Positions 35,635 to 49,500 of a stretch of DNA of 64,000 nt are shown in pieces. The notes under the pieces were generated by a model. That model saw nothing but the letters and a program-made list of their open reading frames with translations. It made no database searches and was not told where the DNA came from. Positions within the stretch are counted from its first letter, which is position 1. Each line of letters starts with the position of its first letter. The stretch is taken from assembly GCF_037975245.1 (NCBI RefSeq), contig NC_092569.1, positions 6,566,501 to 6,630,500 on the forward strand. The letters run 5' to 3'. The translations under genes and the position numbers were made by a program. This stretch comes from Apostichopus japonicus. Lineage: Eukaryota; Echinodermata; Holothuroidea; Aspidochirotida; Stichopodidae.

Positions 35635-36086
35635 CAGGGATGTGCCCATGCTGGGGGACCCGGCCCAGCACTAAAAATTACCGCCCAGCACTGTCTTAAA
35701 AATTGTGAATCCGCCCAACACTATTTTCATCTAAAAACCTGACATTCCTAACAATATATTCAACATTAATTGAGCCTAGCCTATGCCAAAATCATACAGA
35801 CTAATAATGCATCAGTTACACATGCAAGAGACATTACTTACGGCTCTCAATTGGTCCCTTGTAAAATCTCTTTGAAACAAACTAATAACTTTTACCAGGT
35901 AGGCTACGTAATATATTTCACTAAAAATAAATGTAAAAATGTAAATTGTTAGCAAAACTAGTACTTGTGTATGTGCTTAAAAAGCTACACAAGTGCCAGC
36001 ATTTGGCATCTGGGCACCTTCAAAACCCCTCCCCCAGGACGGCGATCGTTATACCAGGCACTCAGGAAATCCTGGGCACATCCCTG
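35635..36086. mobile_element. CAGGG-ended MITE with 6-bp TSD, copy 2 (452 bp)
   Basis: The ends are CAGGGATGTGCCCA and TGGGCACATCCCTG. The 6-bp duplication TATTAT lies at 35629-35634 and 36087-36092. It is longer than the other two copies and diverged inside, but keeps the CGCCCAGCACT motif. It is non-coding. Confidence 0.8.
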
Positions 36087-36944
36087 TATTATCATACATT
36101 GGAATATTATCTACAGAGAATCAATCAAATTGTACATCACAGTTGAGAAAATGTAAGTTATCAAAAGCCGTACAGTAGAGAAAGTACTTTCATACAGTGG
36201 TCAGATTCAGCACAAACTGATCTTATTAACAACTACTTTTGAAACAGGTAAAATTCTGCCCACCTTTTGTCATAGATGGTAGGTGATTGGCAATATCATT
36301 AAATAATACAAGTAAGCAGCACAGCCTATTTATAATATAATTGTAATTCATAATCACAAGTTTTCCGGGGTGGAAACCACAAACTGATATAACAATGCAT
36401 TGGCATAGGGAAAGTTTACTTGGTACCAGTGGTTGTGAGGCATGTCAATAAGCACAGATACAAACTTTCATTTATAAAGAAAATTAATCCCCAAGTGGGT
36501 TTTTATGCCTTAAATTATTGCATGAGATAGAAATGATGTTACTAGTATACTTGCACATGTCTATAGTAAAACAGTCTGAGAGGAAATACAAGAGACCATT
36601 GATGATGTACAGACCTGTATGACCTGTCCAGAGAAAGCCATTCAAGAATCTTGGGATACAACCATCTCTGAATCCTATTAAATGTCTTGGATATAACTCT
36701 AATGCTCCAGTAGGGCAGCTGAATTACTGAGTGTGCCTTGTGTGTTCCCATCTGGTTCTGCTCACAAACCTCTAGCAATATACTTTGGTTAATATTCTGC
36801 TGTTTTCTATTTCTCTGGTATTTTATGTATCTATGAGCAGTTTTTAGTCTGTCTTGCTACTTGTCCCATGGAGGAAAATCTGCTTAGATACAAATATCCT
36901 GTACCACCCCCCCCCCCCGCCCCATCCAGCAGAGCATGGACCTG

Positions 36945-37432
36945 TAGTCACCCACCAGTTGAGTATAAACACCCCAGTTGAGTATGAACCCAACAGCTGA
37001 GTATGAACCCACCAGCTGAGTATGAACCCAACAGCTGAGTATGAAACCATCAGCTGAGTATGAACCTAACAGCTGAGTATGAACCAACCAGCTGAGTATG
37101 AACCCACCAGCTGAGTATGAACCCAACAGCTGAGTATGAACCCAACAGCTGAGTATGAACCAACCAGCTGAGTATGAACCCACCAGCTGAGTATGAAACC
37201 ATCAGCTGAGTATGAACCCACCAGCTGAGTATGAACCCACCAGCTGAGTATGAACCCAACAGCTGAGTATGAACCCACCAGCTGAGTATGAACCCAACAG
37301 CTGAGTATGAACCCAACAGCTGAGTATGAACCCAACAGCTGAGTATGAACCCAACAGCTGAGTATAAACCCAACAGCTGAGTATGAAACCATCAGCTGAG
37401 TATGAACCCAACAGCTGAGTATGAACCCTGCA
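36945..37432. repeat. 19-bp minisatellite, about 25 copies
   Basis: The unit is CAGCTGAGTATGAACCCAA with an A/C switch (ACAGC or CCAGC) and occasional ACCAT. The array lies 138 bp and more past the GNL2 stop codon, so it is in the 3' flank or possibly the 3' UTR. Because 19 is not a multiple of three, each frame of the minus strand reads the same 19-residue cycle (HTQLVGSYSAVGFILSCWV), which is why three overlapping frames stay open. No coding role is inferred. Confidence 0.95.
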
Positions 37433-37569
37433 GCAGAGATAGCATGGATTCATTCAGCTGAACTTGGATGAATTTCAGCAGACTACGACGGACTCCTTCA
37501 GCTGAATGGTGCCTGGGCTCTGATTCCATGAGCCAGTAGACACTCCTCCAGCTACTAGATGACTTGCTA

Positions 37570-40500
37570 TTATGTTGTCTGCTTCTTCTTCTTCCTTCTC
37601 TTCTCCACCAGTTCTTGTAATTGCCTGTTTCTGTTCCTGTTCTTGACGTTTACTTTTAGATAATAGTGCTGACCAACTTTCTTTGGTTTGGCTTCTCTCT
37701 CTTTCTTCCTCCTCTGAAAATATCAAAATGGGCAATCAACAGAAATATTGTATTTAACAAAAACAAAAACATTACTTCAAACAGCATATACATGATGTGG
37801 AGTTTGAAAGTATTTTAAGGCTCCTTTAACATCAATGCTTTTGTTTTGTGTATGTCATGTAATATTCATACATTATTTGTATATCCTTGAACTCATCAAG
37901 AGATCTATACTCAGGGTTGTGCTCACACTGGGCGGCACCGGGCGGCTGCGCCCATCAGTTCTGAATGCCGCCCAGCACGCACAGTATTTTAAACATTTCC
38001 GCCCAGCACTTTTTTGATGATAATTTAACAAATTTTACCATAACCAAAATCTGGGAGAAAACATGGCACAGAATAGGAAAACTAGCACCACCAAAGCACA
38101 CTTCATGTGCAAAATTTTTCCAGTGGGGAGGGGGATACCCCACCCATGAGATCCCTCTCCCAGAGTGTGGATCACACTACCGCACAATCTGCCCGGCACT
38201 CAAATATTCCTGAGCACATCCCTGTATACTATTACTATTATATGTCTCTCTCCAAAATCAGTCAACTGCAAACATTTTCAATTTGATTCAATGAGTGTTG
38301 TGTCTGAGAATAGCAATGCCTTTCACATAAAGTCCTTCCCAAACCTCTGCATTTGTTTTTTCATATTTTCAACATTCCTGGTATGATTTTTGATGGATTG
38401 CATTTTGGAACATTGTTTTTCTTTTGAGTGTCTACAACCAAACTGTGAAAAGACAGCTTTCAGAAGTGATACCCCAAGCCAGTAAAGTGTTTATTAACAA
38501 GAAACATGTCATGAAATGTCTATCAATTCTTGTTTTGGTTTTAGTTACATCAAAAACAGTCAAACCCCCAAACTTTCATTAATTCCCATCAGTATTAATT
38601 AAAAGATTGTTTACAGTGAGTGTAGTTTTGCTTAAAGATGCTAGGCAATTGAATTGCAACAATGCTTGCAAAATTACTCAAAAGAAAGGCTTGATTGATA
38701 TGCAAGTTCTACAAGGTAATGGAATTTGTTCTGATAGTTCAAACGGAGTACAGAAACAGTTTTAAAGCAAATACAAAATGAGAGCACTGATATTTCCAAA
38801 GGCTGTATAAGTTCTACCTTACATAAGATAGTGTATTGATTGGCTATGTTTCTCTTACCTGCTTAGATGTAAGTTCTACCTAACATAAGATAGTGGATTA
38901 TGTTTCTCTTACCTGCTTAGATGTAAGTTTCTTCCCTGAACCTTCTCCCTCTGGTTCGTTCTCCTCAAAATACCTCTTTTTCTTTGACATTGGTGGAGTG
39001 TCCTCATCTTCTGCATCATTTGACATTGGAACGAATGATTCAAGTCCTGTACAGAGGAGAGACAGTTTCACGGAACATAATCAAAATTTAAAACAAATGA
39101 TAACTCTAATAATATTTGTCAAGCCTATTTTGGAGACACTGATGAACAAGAAAAACCTCAAACGTTACCTATCCATTCTGTTGTTACATGACATACAAAC
39201 AGAGAAGTCTGGGACTAAAATCCAGTCTTTGAATAATCTCTATGATACAAAATGATCAGTTTTCAGTGATTACAGCCATCTTGTTTATAGCTGGGATATA
39301 ACCAAATTAAAATTTCACCACTTTTTCAAAAAACTTGAAGCTGCTATCAAACACTTATGGCATTCCAACAAAGAGTGTTGATAAAACACTACGGCAAATC
39401 ATCACAATGATGCAATATTCAATATTCATGTTTACTCACAGGAATATGACCATCACATGACACTTAATGAGCCACGGTGGTACAAGGTCAAAACAAAATA
39501 TTTTCATGGGTGGATTTTCACCAACACTTGCAATGAAACTGAATTCTCCACAAGAATGTATCAAACAGTTCCAACATTGCTCCTGTTTGCCAAACTCTAG
39601 GTGTTTATTGTCTTGTTTCTTAAATTTATATGCCCTTCACCAAACTGTTATAAGTACGTTGAAAACCTATTCCATCCACCCCAACAGAACAAGGAAATGG
39701 TGTGCTATCAATTTAAGTTCCTTAGTCACATAGTTACAGCAAACTAGCTATACACAAGTGTCGGTTGCTTGGTGGTCCGATAACCAAGCTTTCAATTTTG
39801 ATTTCTCGATCCGACCAATAGCAGTGAATATTTTTAAAGTGATGGTTTACTTCTGACAGAACTGAACAACTGGCAAGTATTGAAATGGAATTTTAAGGTC
39901 CGTCACTGGTTCCACAAATTGTAAAGACTAAGGCTTTTTTTTCTGGTCTCTGGTACCATGCATCCTCTGTCAATGTCTGGTGACAATCTCTTAGAACTCT
40001 TTGATCTACAAAGCACTAATTTTGCACATTAACGATTGTTGCCTTTCTCATGTTCGTCAGTTCGATATCCTAACTTCAGAGAAGACTGACCAACGACGTT
40101 TAACGGTGCTACTGTACCTTTCTTTTTCTTCTTTTTCTCGGTCAGGTTCTCCGGCTGCTGTTTGGGGCTGGTTGTTTTCTCCGTCTCCTTCTTCTTGAGG
40201 CGTTTCACTGTCTTTAAAGTCTTCTGGTTCTTCATGTTCAAGAAAGCTCTGGCTCCGAACGACACATTCATCCCCGGGGCGTACTGCCGCTTCTTCGGTT
40301 CTGTCTGATCTTTGGAGGCAACTTCTCCATCTTCATCCACAGGGCTGTTGCTTCTCTCTGATTATTATGTAGAATAGGGAGAAGCAAAAACAGATTTGCT
40401 ACGTATCACAGAATAAAACATCAAACTCAAAACAGGAGTAAACGACCGGGCAGTAATTCCCGTAGAAAGGACTGTCTACGTATTTTGAAACCTTTCACCA

Positions 40501-43500
40501 CATTTTTTCAAGAAAAATGTCATCTTTTCATCCGAATAAAGTTACTTGAAAATCATACCATCAGACTTATATGAAAAAACCTAGTATGATACACACAAAA
40601 CTATCACCCTCAGCTGCCTGTCCCCAGATGAGCAAAAGAAGCAATGTAACAAGAATTAAGACCTTTGAGTGTAACAGCCTCTCTTCATCAGATATTTTGC
40701 TCATCATGTGAGACACACACATCCCTGGATTCTCCCCCTGGTCCATGACCATGACATTAATATTAAATAAACAAGTATACATCAGGATTACATTATTTAC
40801 GGAATAATATGGTTTCACCTTGTAAATTCAATGGGTACCCTTAAGACTTGTCGCTTGAAGCTTTTCCGTAACATGAAGTGAGTACCAATTTAGTTTATAT
40901 CTGTATTGTCAATTCATCTCCATTGGATGATGCCAGCAATGACAATAGGTAAGGGAAACGGAAAATATAAGAGTCAAGAAATACTTACAGATTTGAGACA
41001 TTTGTCAGCAGAGAACATTTAATAAAAAAAAATTGACATTTAACCTATCAGCATATATCAATGTGTTTGGCTTTAATTTGAATCTAAATAAATTTTCGTA
41101 AATACCCCTTCAACACCTCTATACAAACATCTCAAAAGCCTTCAAGTCTAGTGTCCCATTACTTCAAGTGTCAAATTAATATGTACAATGTAAATTACCA
41201 ATCAATATGTTTGCAGCCACCAATGTTGTAATATTTACCTGTGTTCGGAGTAGCCTCCTTTGGAAGATCACTTTCCTCTGTTTTAATCTCTTCAGGTTTC
41301 ACTCCCTCAGCTTGCCCTTCCTCTCCAACCTCATCCTTCACCTCCTCCTCCTCCTTATTCAACTCCTCATCTTCTTCAATGACTTCTTCGTCACCAAGAG
41401 ACAGATCTCCTTCATCATCTGTGTTCTCCAAGTCCTCCCCTGTAAACTGGGGATCTACTTTAATGTCGCCCCAGTTCTGCTTCACCCTTCGTATCGTCAT
41501 CGTCTTTATGTTGGTGGATGCGGGGTTCTCTTCTCCTTTGGCGGTGGACGACTGTTCAACAGCAGACTCATTGGATGAGCTAGTGCCAGTGTCCTTAGTC
41601 ACTGCAGCAGAGTCGGTTATTTGGGGTACGATTTCATCTTTTGGAGCTTCCTGATCATGGTTAAAAATGATGGTTAAAGATGAAAACTGTATTATGAAAG
41701 TTGCAGAATCAACCTATCTATCCATGTTACCTCAGTACCACAGGTTATGATGTTGTATGTAGTAGGTGAGACTAGTACAGCATAATTAGACTTGCAACTA
41801 TGAAACAGACAGGTTAGAAGGGGATGATGGAGGAGTGGGTGGAACTTATACCAACTATTGAGCTAAAACGGAAAGAAAGAAAAGGATTTTGCAACCACCA
41901 GTTTCTCATTCTCCCCCCCCCCCCCCAAGTTGAAAAGTCACACCCTATGTCTAATGAATGACTAAAATGTGATTACCACTTTAAAGAATAACAGACACCA
42001 AGAACCAAGAAAGCTCATCTCTATGCCATCTACTCTAATAGGAGTGTTAGCTCAGTGGTTAACGCCGGTGCCTTTCAATAATAAGGTCCTCAATTTTAGT
42101 CACTCCAAGATTAACGTATGTCGTCCAGTTACAGAGTTGTCGACAATTGACAACTCAAAATCATGGACGTTAAATATGGATCTAAGAGACTGACTTCGGT
42201 CAGCTTGCGACTTTGACAAGCCAATGATGGCTTCTTCGCGAGTTCCTGCTCGCAGGAGGATCTAAAATACATACAGTGAATCAATCAAATCATGATGAAC
42301 AAATTCCTCTTCTTTCTAAATTAAAAGATCTATTTCTAAATCAAAAGATACAATAAGGTTTTCTTAGTACTGTAAGTACTCATCATAATATTTAGATTCT
42401 TAATAGGTACAAATGATGATAATATTTACCCACATGCTTTTGATTTGGTTTCTGCATATTTTAAACGTCAAATAACATCAACAATGAAGTACCAACACAA
42501 GTCTCAATGATGACTCACCCTCTCGCAGTTTGGTGGCTTCACAAAGAAAGGAATTTTCCCTCTCTGCCAGTCGTTCAGGACCATTTTAGCAACAGTTGAA
42601 ATGTCTGGTTCTCCTTTCTGCATATTGAAAATAATTAAACCACTTACATGTATTATCGAGCACTGGCAGTTGGTATGCAGTAACTGTTATGAGCACCTTC
42701 CTTTGCAATAAGCCTAACATCTTCAAAACCAGTTGATTACTATCGTATCTTTCTCTTCCACACGATAGATTTGAACTTGTGGCCACGACCTTCAAAATAT
42801 CCTCTGCTGTGTTATTTGGTTAACTTAATCGAATTACTAGCGACAGATCGACCGTGTTTAACGCAGTTCAAGGGTGCTCGGTTTAAGTTGTAACCAGCCA
42901 CATCATATTGATGTTGACTTGAGTCAGGAGGTCACCACTACCAGTAACTCTCTTGACTTGAAGCACTGCAAAATCTCTACGGTGAAAATATCACAAACCT
43001 AACGAAGAATTTTCATTTTGGTGACTGGGTGTATAAGTCATGACTTGTTATTACCATCTGAGGAGTACTGGAGACAGGAGAAATATCATATTTCTGAATT
43101 AAACTACTCAGTGAAGTACTGTATCAAACTAAACATGAATTACCTGCTTTAAATTTAAAAAGTAAAACATTTAAACTGCCCTCCCTGGATTGTTTGTACA
43201 ATAGCCTCTACTCAAGATAGGTTCTGCCCCAGCTGCATTTCAATATTTATTGATCACTCACTAGAACATACACACTTCCAAATAAGAGCAAACTACTATT
43301 AAATAGCATACCTTGCTTTCATCTGGTCTATTGAGAAGGGTTTTTTAACATGCCATTAGAGCAGGGGTGGGAAACCTACGGCCCGCGGGCCACATGAGGC
43401 CCGCCAGTGATTTTTTTGCAGCCTGTGAGATGTCTCAAGAAAAAGAAAAAAACTCAATCTATTTTACATCATCACAGAAACGAGCTAGTTGCTTAGAATT

Positions 43501-46500
43501 TAACGGCACTAACGATGCTGTCAGGTAGGCCTATCATCCCCATTAATTATCAACTGTACTGTATTGACATTCTGTTTTTGTGAATACAGATTTAGTACAC
43601 ACACCTATTGCTTGAAAGCCCTCGGAATCAAATATTTGAAATCAACAGCAGGTCGTTGGTTAGGTGCGGCCCATTCAATTATTCACTCCTTATATCTGGC
43701 CCATTTATTCAAAAAAGTTGCCCACCCCTGCATTAGAGTGATCGTAGCTCATTCTGCATGAGGGAATCCTATTAAATCATTCTAATTCCTACAGTTGGTT
43801 GTCTAGCATACCTTTAACAGTTTGCCAGTTCTCGCTGCTAACTGCTCCAGGAAGTCCTCCGTATCCTTCCATTCATCTATCCTGTACGTCTTCTTCATGT
43901 AGTCTGGCTTGACTCTCGCTAGAACATCGGTGATGTAATCTTCGGGAGCTTTAATGTTCTCAACTCTTACCTAGGGGTTAAAGGTCATAGAGAGAAAACC
44001 ATGTCACAAATATAGGTACAGTGTGCATAGCTTCACCAGTCTCAGTGGTAGTCAGAGATCAGATAGCTTACAACCACACACTCCAAACTTATCTATTCAA
44101 ATGCATGGACAGAATAAGGTGAGGTATTACAGCATGTAAGCAGGTAAGTTCAACTTATGTAATGCATTTCATTACTTTTTGACATGTAAATGTAGCATAT
44201 TAGTAGCAACGCTTCATGCTGCACTTATAATTGCATGATAAACGTACAAATGACCAATATGATAAAAAACAAAGTGCATGCTGAGACACTGTAGGCATAG
44301 CAATGACTAGAAACCTGCATTGTATATTCTCTGTGTAAACAGCATAACAGCTACTGTACAGCCTCTAGTACAGTACCTAAGCTAAAGCAGTGCTGCTAGA
44401 GCATTGCAGTAACAGTTACTCCTCTATTAGGGTACTATAGGGTTAGGTTCTGTTCATCAATTCTGAGGGGTGGGTGGTGGCTCAGTCTTCGTTGAAGATC
44501 CTGGGCCAAAGGCCTAAAATTTTGCAGACCGCTCTATTAAGTTATGCCAGCTACATACTCTAACGTTGCAATATACCAGCTACATACTCTGTTAGAAAGT
44601 ATCAGCTATATACTGTACTAATAATAGATTATGCCAGCTACATACTCTGTTAGAATGAACCAGCTATACACTAATGAAAGATTATGCCAGCTACTTACTA
44701 GTACTGTTACAATGAACCAGCTATATGCTAATAATAGATTATGCCAGCTACATACTGTTAGAAAGTATCAGCTATACACTAATAATAGATTATGCCAGCT
44801 ACATACTCTGTTAGAATGTACCAGCTATATAATGAAAGATTATGCCAGCTACATACTCTGTTAGAAAGTATCAGCTATATACCAATAATAGATTATGCCA
44901 GCTACATACTCTGTTAGAATGTACCAGCTATATACTAATGATAGATTATGCCAGCTACATACACTGTTACAAGGAACCAGCTATATACTAATGATAGATT
45001 ATGCCAGCTACATACTCTGTTAGAATGTATCAGCTATATGCTGATAGATTATGCCAGCTACATACTTTGTTAGAATGAACCAGCTATATACTTCTGATAG
45101 ATTATGCCGGCTACATACTCTGTTAGAATGAACCAGCTATATACTAATGATAGATTATGCCAGCTACATACTCTGTTACAATGAACCAGCTATATACTTC
45201 TGATAGATTATGCCAGCTACATACTGTTAGAATGAACCAGCTATATACTAACGAAACAAAAGATTATGCCAGCTACATACTGTTAGAATGAACCAGCTAT
45301 TTACTAATGATAGATTATGCCAGCTACATACTCTGTTAGAAAGTATCAGCTATATACTAATGATAGATTATGCCAGATACATACTCTATTAGAATGTACC
45401 AGCTATATGCTGATAGATTATGCCAGCTACATACTTTGTTAGAATGAACCAGCTATATACTGATAGATTATGCCAGCTACATACTTTATTAGAATGTACC
45501 AGCTATATACTTCTGATAGATTATGCCAGCTACATACTTTGTTAGAATGAACCAGCTATATACTGATAGATTATGCCAGCTACATACTTTATTAGAATGT
45601 ACCAGCTATATACTTCTGATAGATTATGCCTGCTACATACTCTGTTAGAATGTACCAGCTATATACTTCTGACAGATTATCAAAACCAGACTCACCACAC
45701 CCTTCAGAACAGTCTCTGCTTCTGTTTCACCGGTTGGATACACAACTCCTGGACAGTCTATGAGGTAAATCCTCTTCATCAGAGTGATGTACTGCCAGAC
45801 CTTTGTCTCTCCTGCGATGGGTGCCACATTACAGACCTTCTTAGATCTCAAGGTGTTAATGACAGAGCTCTTACCAACGTTAGGGTATCCAATGAAACCA
45901 ACACTGATCTGTCTCTTGTCACAATGAAGCTGAAAAACACACAAACATAAAAAGTCAAGATCTTAATGCAAATTTAAGAGTAAAATGAAAAGATGAATTT
46001 TATCTTCTTTATTGATCTATTTTCTATAAATAGTCTCACTGCCACAGTATGCTTATTGATTCCTTAATAATCATAAATCATTATAAGGCCTGCATTATAT
46101 TGTTTACACAAACAGTTACATATGTTACTTCCATAGTATTAAATTGGCATATATGATGTAACTATGAAACTTGATATTATGAATACATAATTACATAATG
46201 ATACACGCTGTGAATTCACCATTATAAAGTGTACCCTTAACATAACTACCCACCTTTGAGAACTGTCTTAAGAGTTGAATGAGGGCTCCCTTGCCAAAAG
46301 GATTCTTGACACTGGCATGGAATGCAAGGGTAGGGTACTCGGATGATAAAATGGCAACCCAACGTTTCTGGAGGAATAAGACAAATAAATACTTTGATTT
46401 TGCGGATGTCATGATTCTAAATTAATGCATTCCCTATGTCAACACATAATTGTGTCGAGTTTGACTTTTGAGTCATACTTTTGAGAGAACAACAAACAGC

Positions 46501-49500
46501 TAACAAAAATTCTAACTCTGTTTGGGAGATATCCTTAGCCTAAAATTTTGTGTCTGGGAGCAGCCATTTTGTAAATCTGTGAGTTGTAAATCTTAAGATC
46601 TGATACATTTTACTCTCCCTTTGTGTTTCTTTTCATTCTTCCAAAGTAAAAGGTTGACATTGTTGACAATGAAACTGCTTGTAATAATCTCTAGGTCATG
46701 TTAAAAACTTGAATACTTTAAATTCAGCAAAACCCATCTCTATCACGGCAAACAAATATTGTATTAAATAAAGGGAAAGAAACAAAATGAAGCCATGTGG
46801 CTTGATGATGTCATATTTAGACTTGATCAAGTCTCAGCCTTGTGTCTTAAGGAGTATTCAATCTATGATATCTCCAAATGGAATGAGTTTTTTCTCATCT
46901 GTTTGGGGAAGTTGTTCATGACAGTTACCTCTATCACATAAATAAATAATGATAGTTGGCTCTGTGTGCCCTTGAAGGAGATTCAACACTTATTGCATTA
47001 TAATAGGATTGGGCTGGCTAGATTAAGACAAATACAAAATGTTGATGCCAGGTAACGCAATGTCGAAATTAGGGCTGTGAGTTTTCGTTTAAAAACCTAA
47101 ACGTTAAACGGCCGATTTTTCGTTCGTTTAAACGTTTAAACGCGAAACGCCGAGCACGCGTAGCGTGCAAGCATAAAGGCGTGGGGTCCAGGGGACCGCC
47201 CTAGGGCCCTGGTGGGGCAAAGACCCCGGAAAATGAAAATTAAATTTTTGCATGTCTGGCGATAAAAAAAATCGCAGTTGAGGATGCAAAATACTGACAA
47301 CTTTTTAAATTTAAATTGTCACGAAGCTGATGAAAAATTTTAAATGAAAAGTTAGAGTAGCTATATTATGTTATAAAATGAAAAGAGATTTAATCTGTCT
47401 TACAATCTTTAGAAAGTTTAACTTACAGAACCTCCGATATTATGAATCAAAAAACGTTCGGCAAAGCCCCGTTTCTAGACTGCCTAACAATGAATAGCGC
47501 GCACTAAACGTACATCAGCTTACAACTGCAGTACGGTTTAACCCAACTTAAATACAACGGTAGGATACTGTACATGTGCTCAGAATTTTCCCAGGTACCT
47601 TGCCAAACAACTGTGCGCTCATGCCCTGTCTAACACCTGTTTGTTAACATTTTTGGCACGTTTCTAAGAAACGTTTCATGGAGTATTCCCCCATGATACA
47701 CGAGGCACAGTCATACCATACACGCAGCACAAGATATCAAGCTATGGCCATCATTATGAAAGTAAACCTTGTAATAAAATATGTTTTAGGCCACACGGCA
47801 TGATTAACTAATGCTTAACATTATTTCCATGTTCTTGTAGAAAACGTCAAGTTCGCAAAATACAATTAGTGGTGTTTTTGTAGTTACGTGAGATTCGTAA
47901 CCGACGAGGTGGTTAGGCTATTTGCTATACACTTAACTATGGTAGGACATTATTTTTTCCATATTTTTGGAAATTCTGTAAAGTACTTTCTATTCCCCCC
48001 GCTTAACACCAGATGTGGTCTTACGGTTTATTCATAAATAGGTGTACTAGAGCCTTGTTTACATGACATTAGTTGCATTTAGCACAATATGCCAGTTTCG
48101 CGTGAATTTTTCGAAAGTGTTTTGCTCGATCTTTCGTAAAATTTGAAAGGTGTACCAACTTACTTTTCGTACACAATTGGTAATTTCTCTACTGATTTTC
48201 AGACTTTTTTTTACAATCTCCAATCGATACATTTTCTTTGATCATGTATAATTTGAACAACTATTACCAAGTCGAGTATTCGACCCGGTATTGTCTGGTG
48301 GGAGAATTCAACGTGATGGACAGGGATTGTAATCATTTCAATCGAACATGCATTGACTGGTTTATCTGCGCCGCCGCTGTCAGCTCGATCTAAAGTACAC
48401 TTGTGCCGCGAATCAGGAAGTTTTCACAAAAGGATAACAGCGTTCAAATTTAAGCCATTCATATCGCCGGATACATTGGGGGGGGGACAAAAGTAGGATT
48501 ACGTTCGCAGTTTATGATTCGACTGATCGTAAGTTGTGTTGTTATTTTGCGTAGTAGACAAAATACACACAGGAATTGATTATCGATTTTTGCCAATAAT
48601 TTAATTTTCAGTTGATATTATAGTTTCGTTTAAACGTTCATCAGGTTTTATTAAACGTTTAAACGATGTTTCGTTCGTTTACACGTTTAAACATGTAAAC
48701 GGCACAGCACTAGTCGAAATGCTGGCTGAAATGGTTGAAAAATTTCTCACTCAACATTACAGAAAATATACATTGTAAAGACAACCATAATAGAAAGGAA
48801 CCACATGTGGCTTGATGATGTCATATAAGACTGATCAAGTCTTCAGCCTGGTGAGTTAAGGAACATTCGATTTGAGATGTCGCCCAAACGGACGTTGTTC
48901 ATGATATTTATCTCTATCACATCAATCAATAATGATAGTTGAGTTAGTGTGTCCTATAAGCATCTAGGTATCATACAAGTCAATAACAATGTTTGAGTTT
49001 GTGTGTCCTATAAGCATCTAGGTATCATACAAGTCAATAACAATGTTTGAGTTTGTGTGTCCTATAAGCATCTAGGTATCATACAAGTCAATAACAATGT
49101 TTGAGTTTGTGTGTCCTATAAGCATCTAGGTATCATACAAGTCAATAACAATGTTTGAGTTTGTGTGTCCTATAAGCATCTAGGTATCATACAAGTCAAT
49201 AACAATGTTTGAGTTTGTGTGTCCTATAAGCATCTAGGTATCATACAAGTCAATAACAATGTTTGAGTTTGTGTGTCCTATAAGCATCTAGGTATCATAC
49301 AAGTCAATAACAATGTTTGAGTTTGTGTGTCCTATAAGCATCTAGGTATCATACAAGTCAATAACAATGTTTGAGTTTGTGTGTCCTATAAGCATCTAGG
49401 TATCATACAAGTCAATAACAATGTTTGAGTTTGTGTGTCCTATAAGCATCTAGGTATCATACAAGTCAATAACAATGTTTGAGTTTGTGTGTCCTATAAG

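Larger units (their letters stand above)
31749..37569. other. Convergent intergenic region, F-box gene to GNL2
   Basis: This holds the 3' flanks of both genes, a TTAA-type element (33526-33894), an 80-bp tandem triplet (34200-34440), a CAGGG-ended MITE (35635-36086), a (TA)n run near 32940, and the 19-bp array (36945-37432). The remaining stretches 31750-33525, 34450-35630 and 36100-36940 show no coding or structured feature. Confidence 0.55.

Noticed and set aside
37050-37453. Three overlapping minus-strand ORFs of 83-108 codons
   Set aside because: They are produced by the 19-bp tandem repeat, which lacks stops in any frame on that strand; there is no start or splice context.
41207-41654. 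Two long plus-strand ORFs (123 and 137 codons)
   Set aside because: They are antisense shadows of acidic GNL2 exon 12 (41650-41239); the low-complexity GAA/GAG codons keep the opposite strand open.
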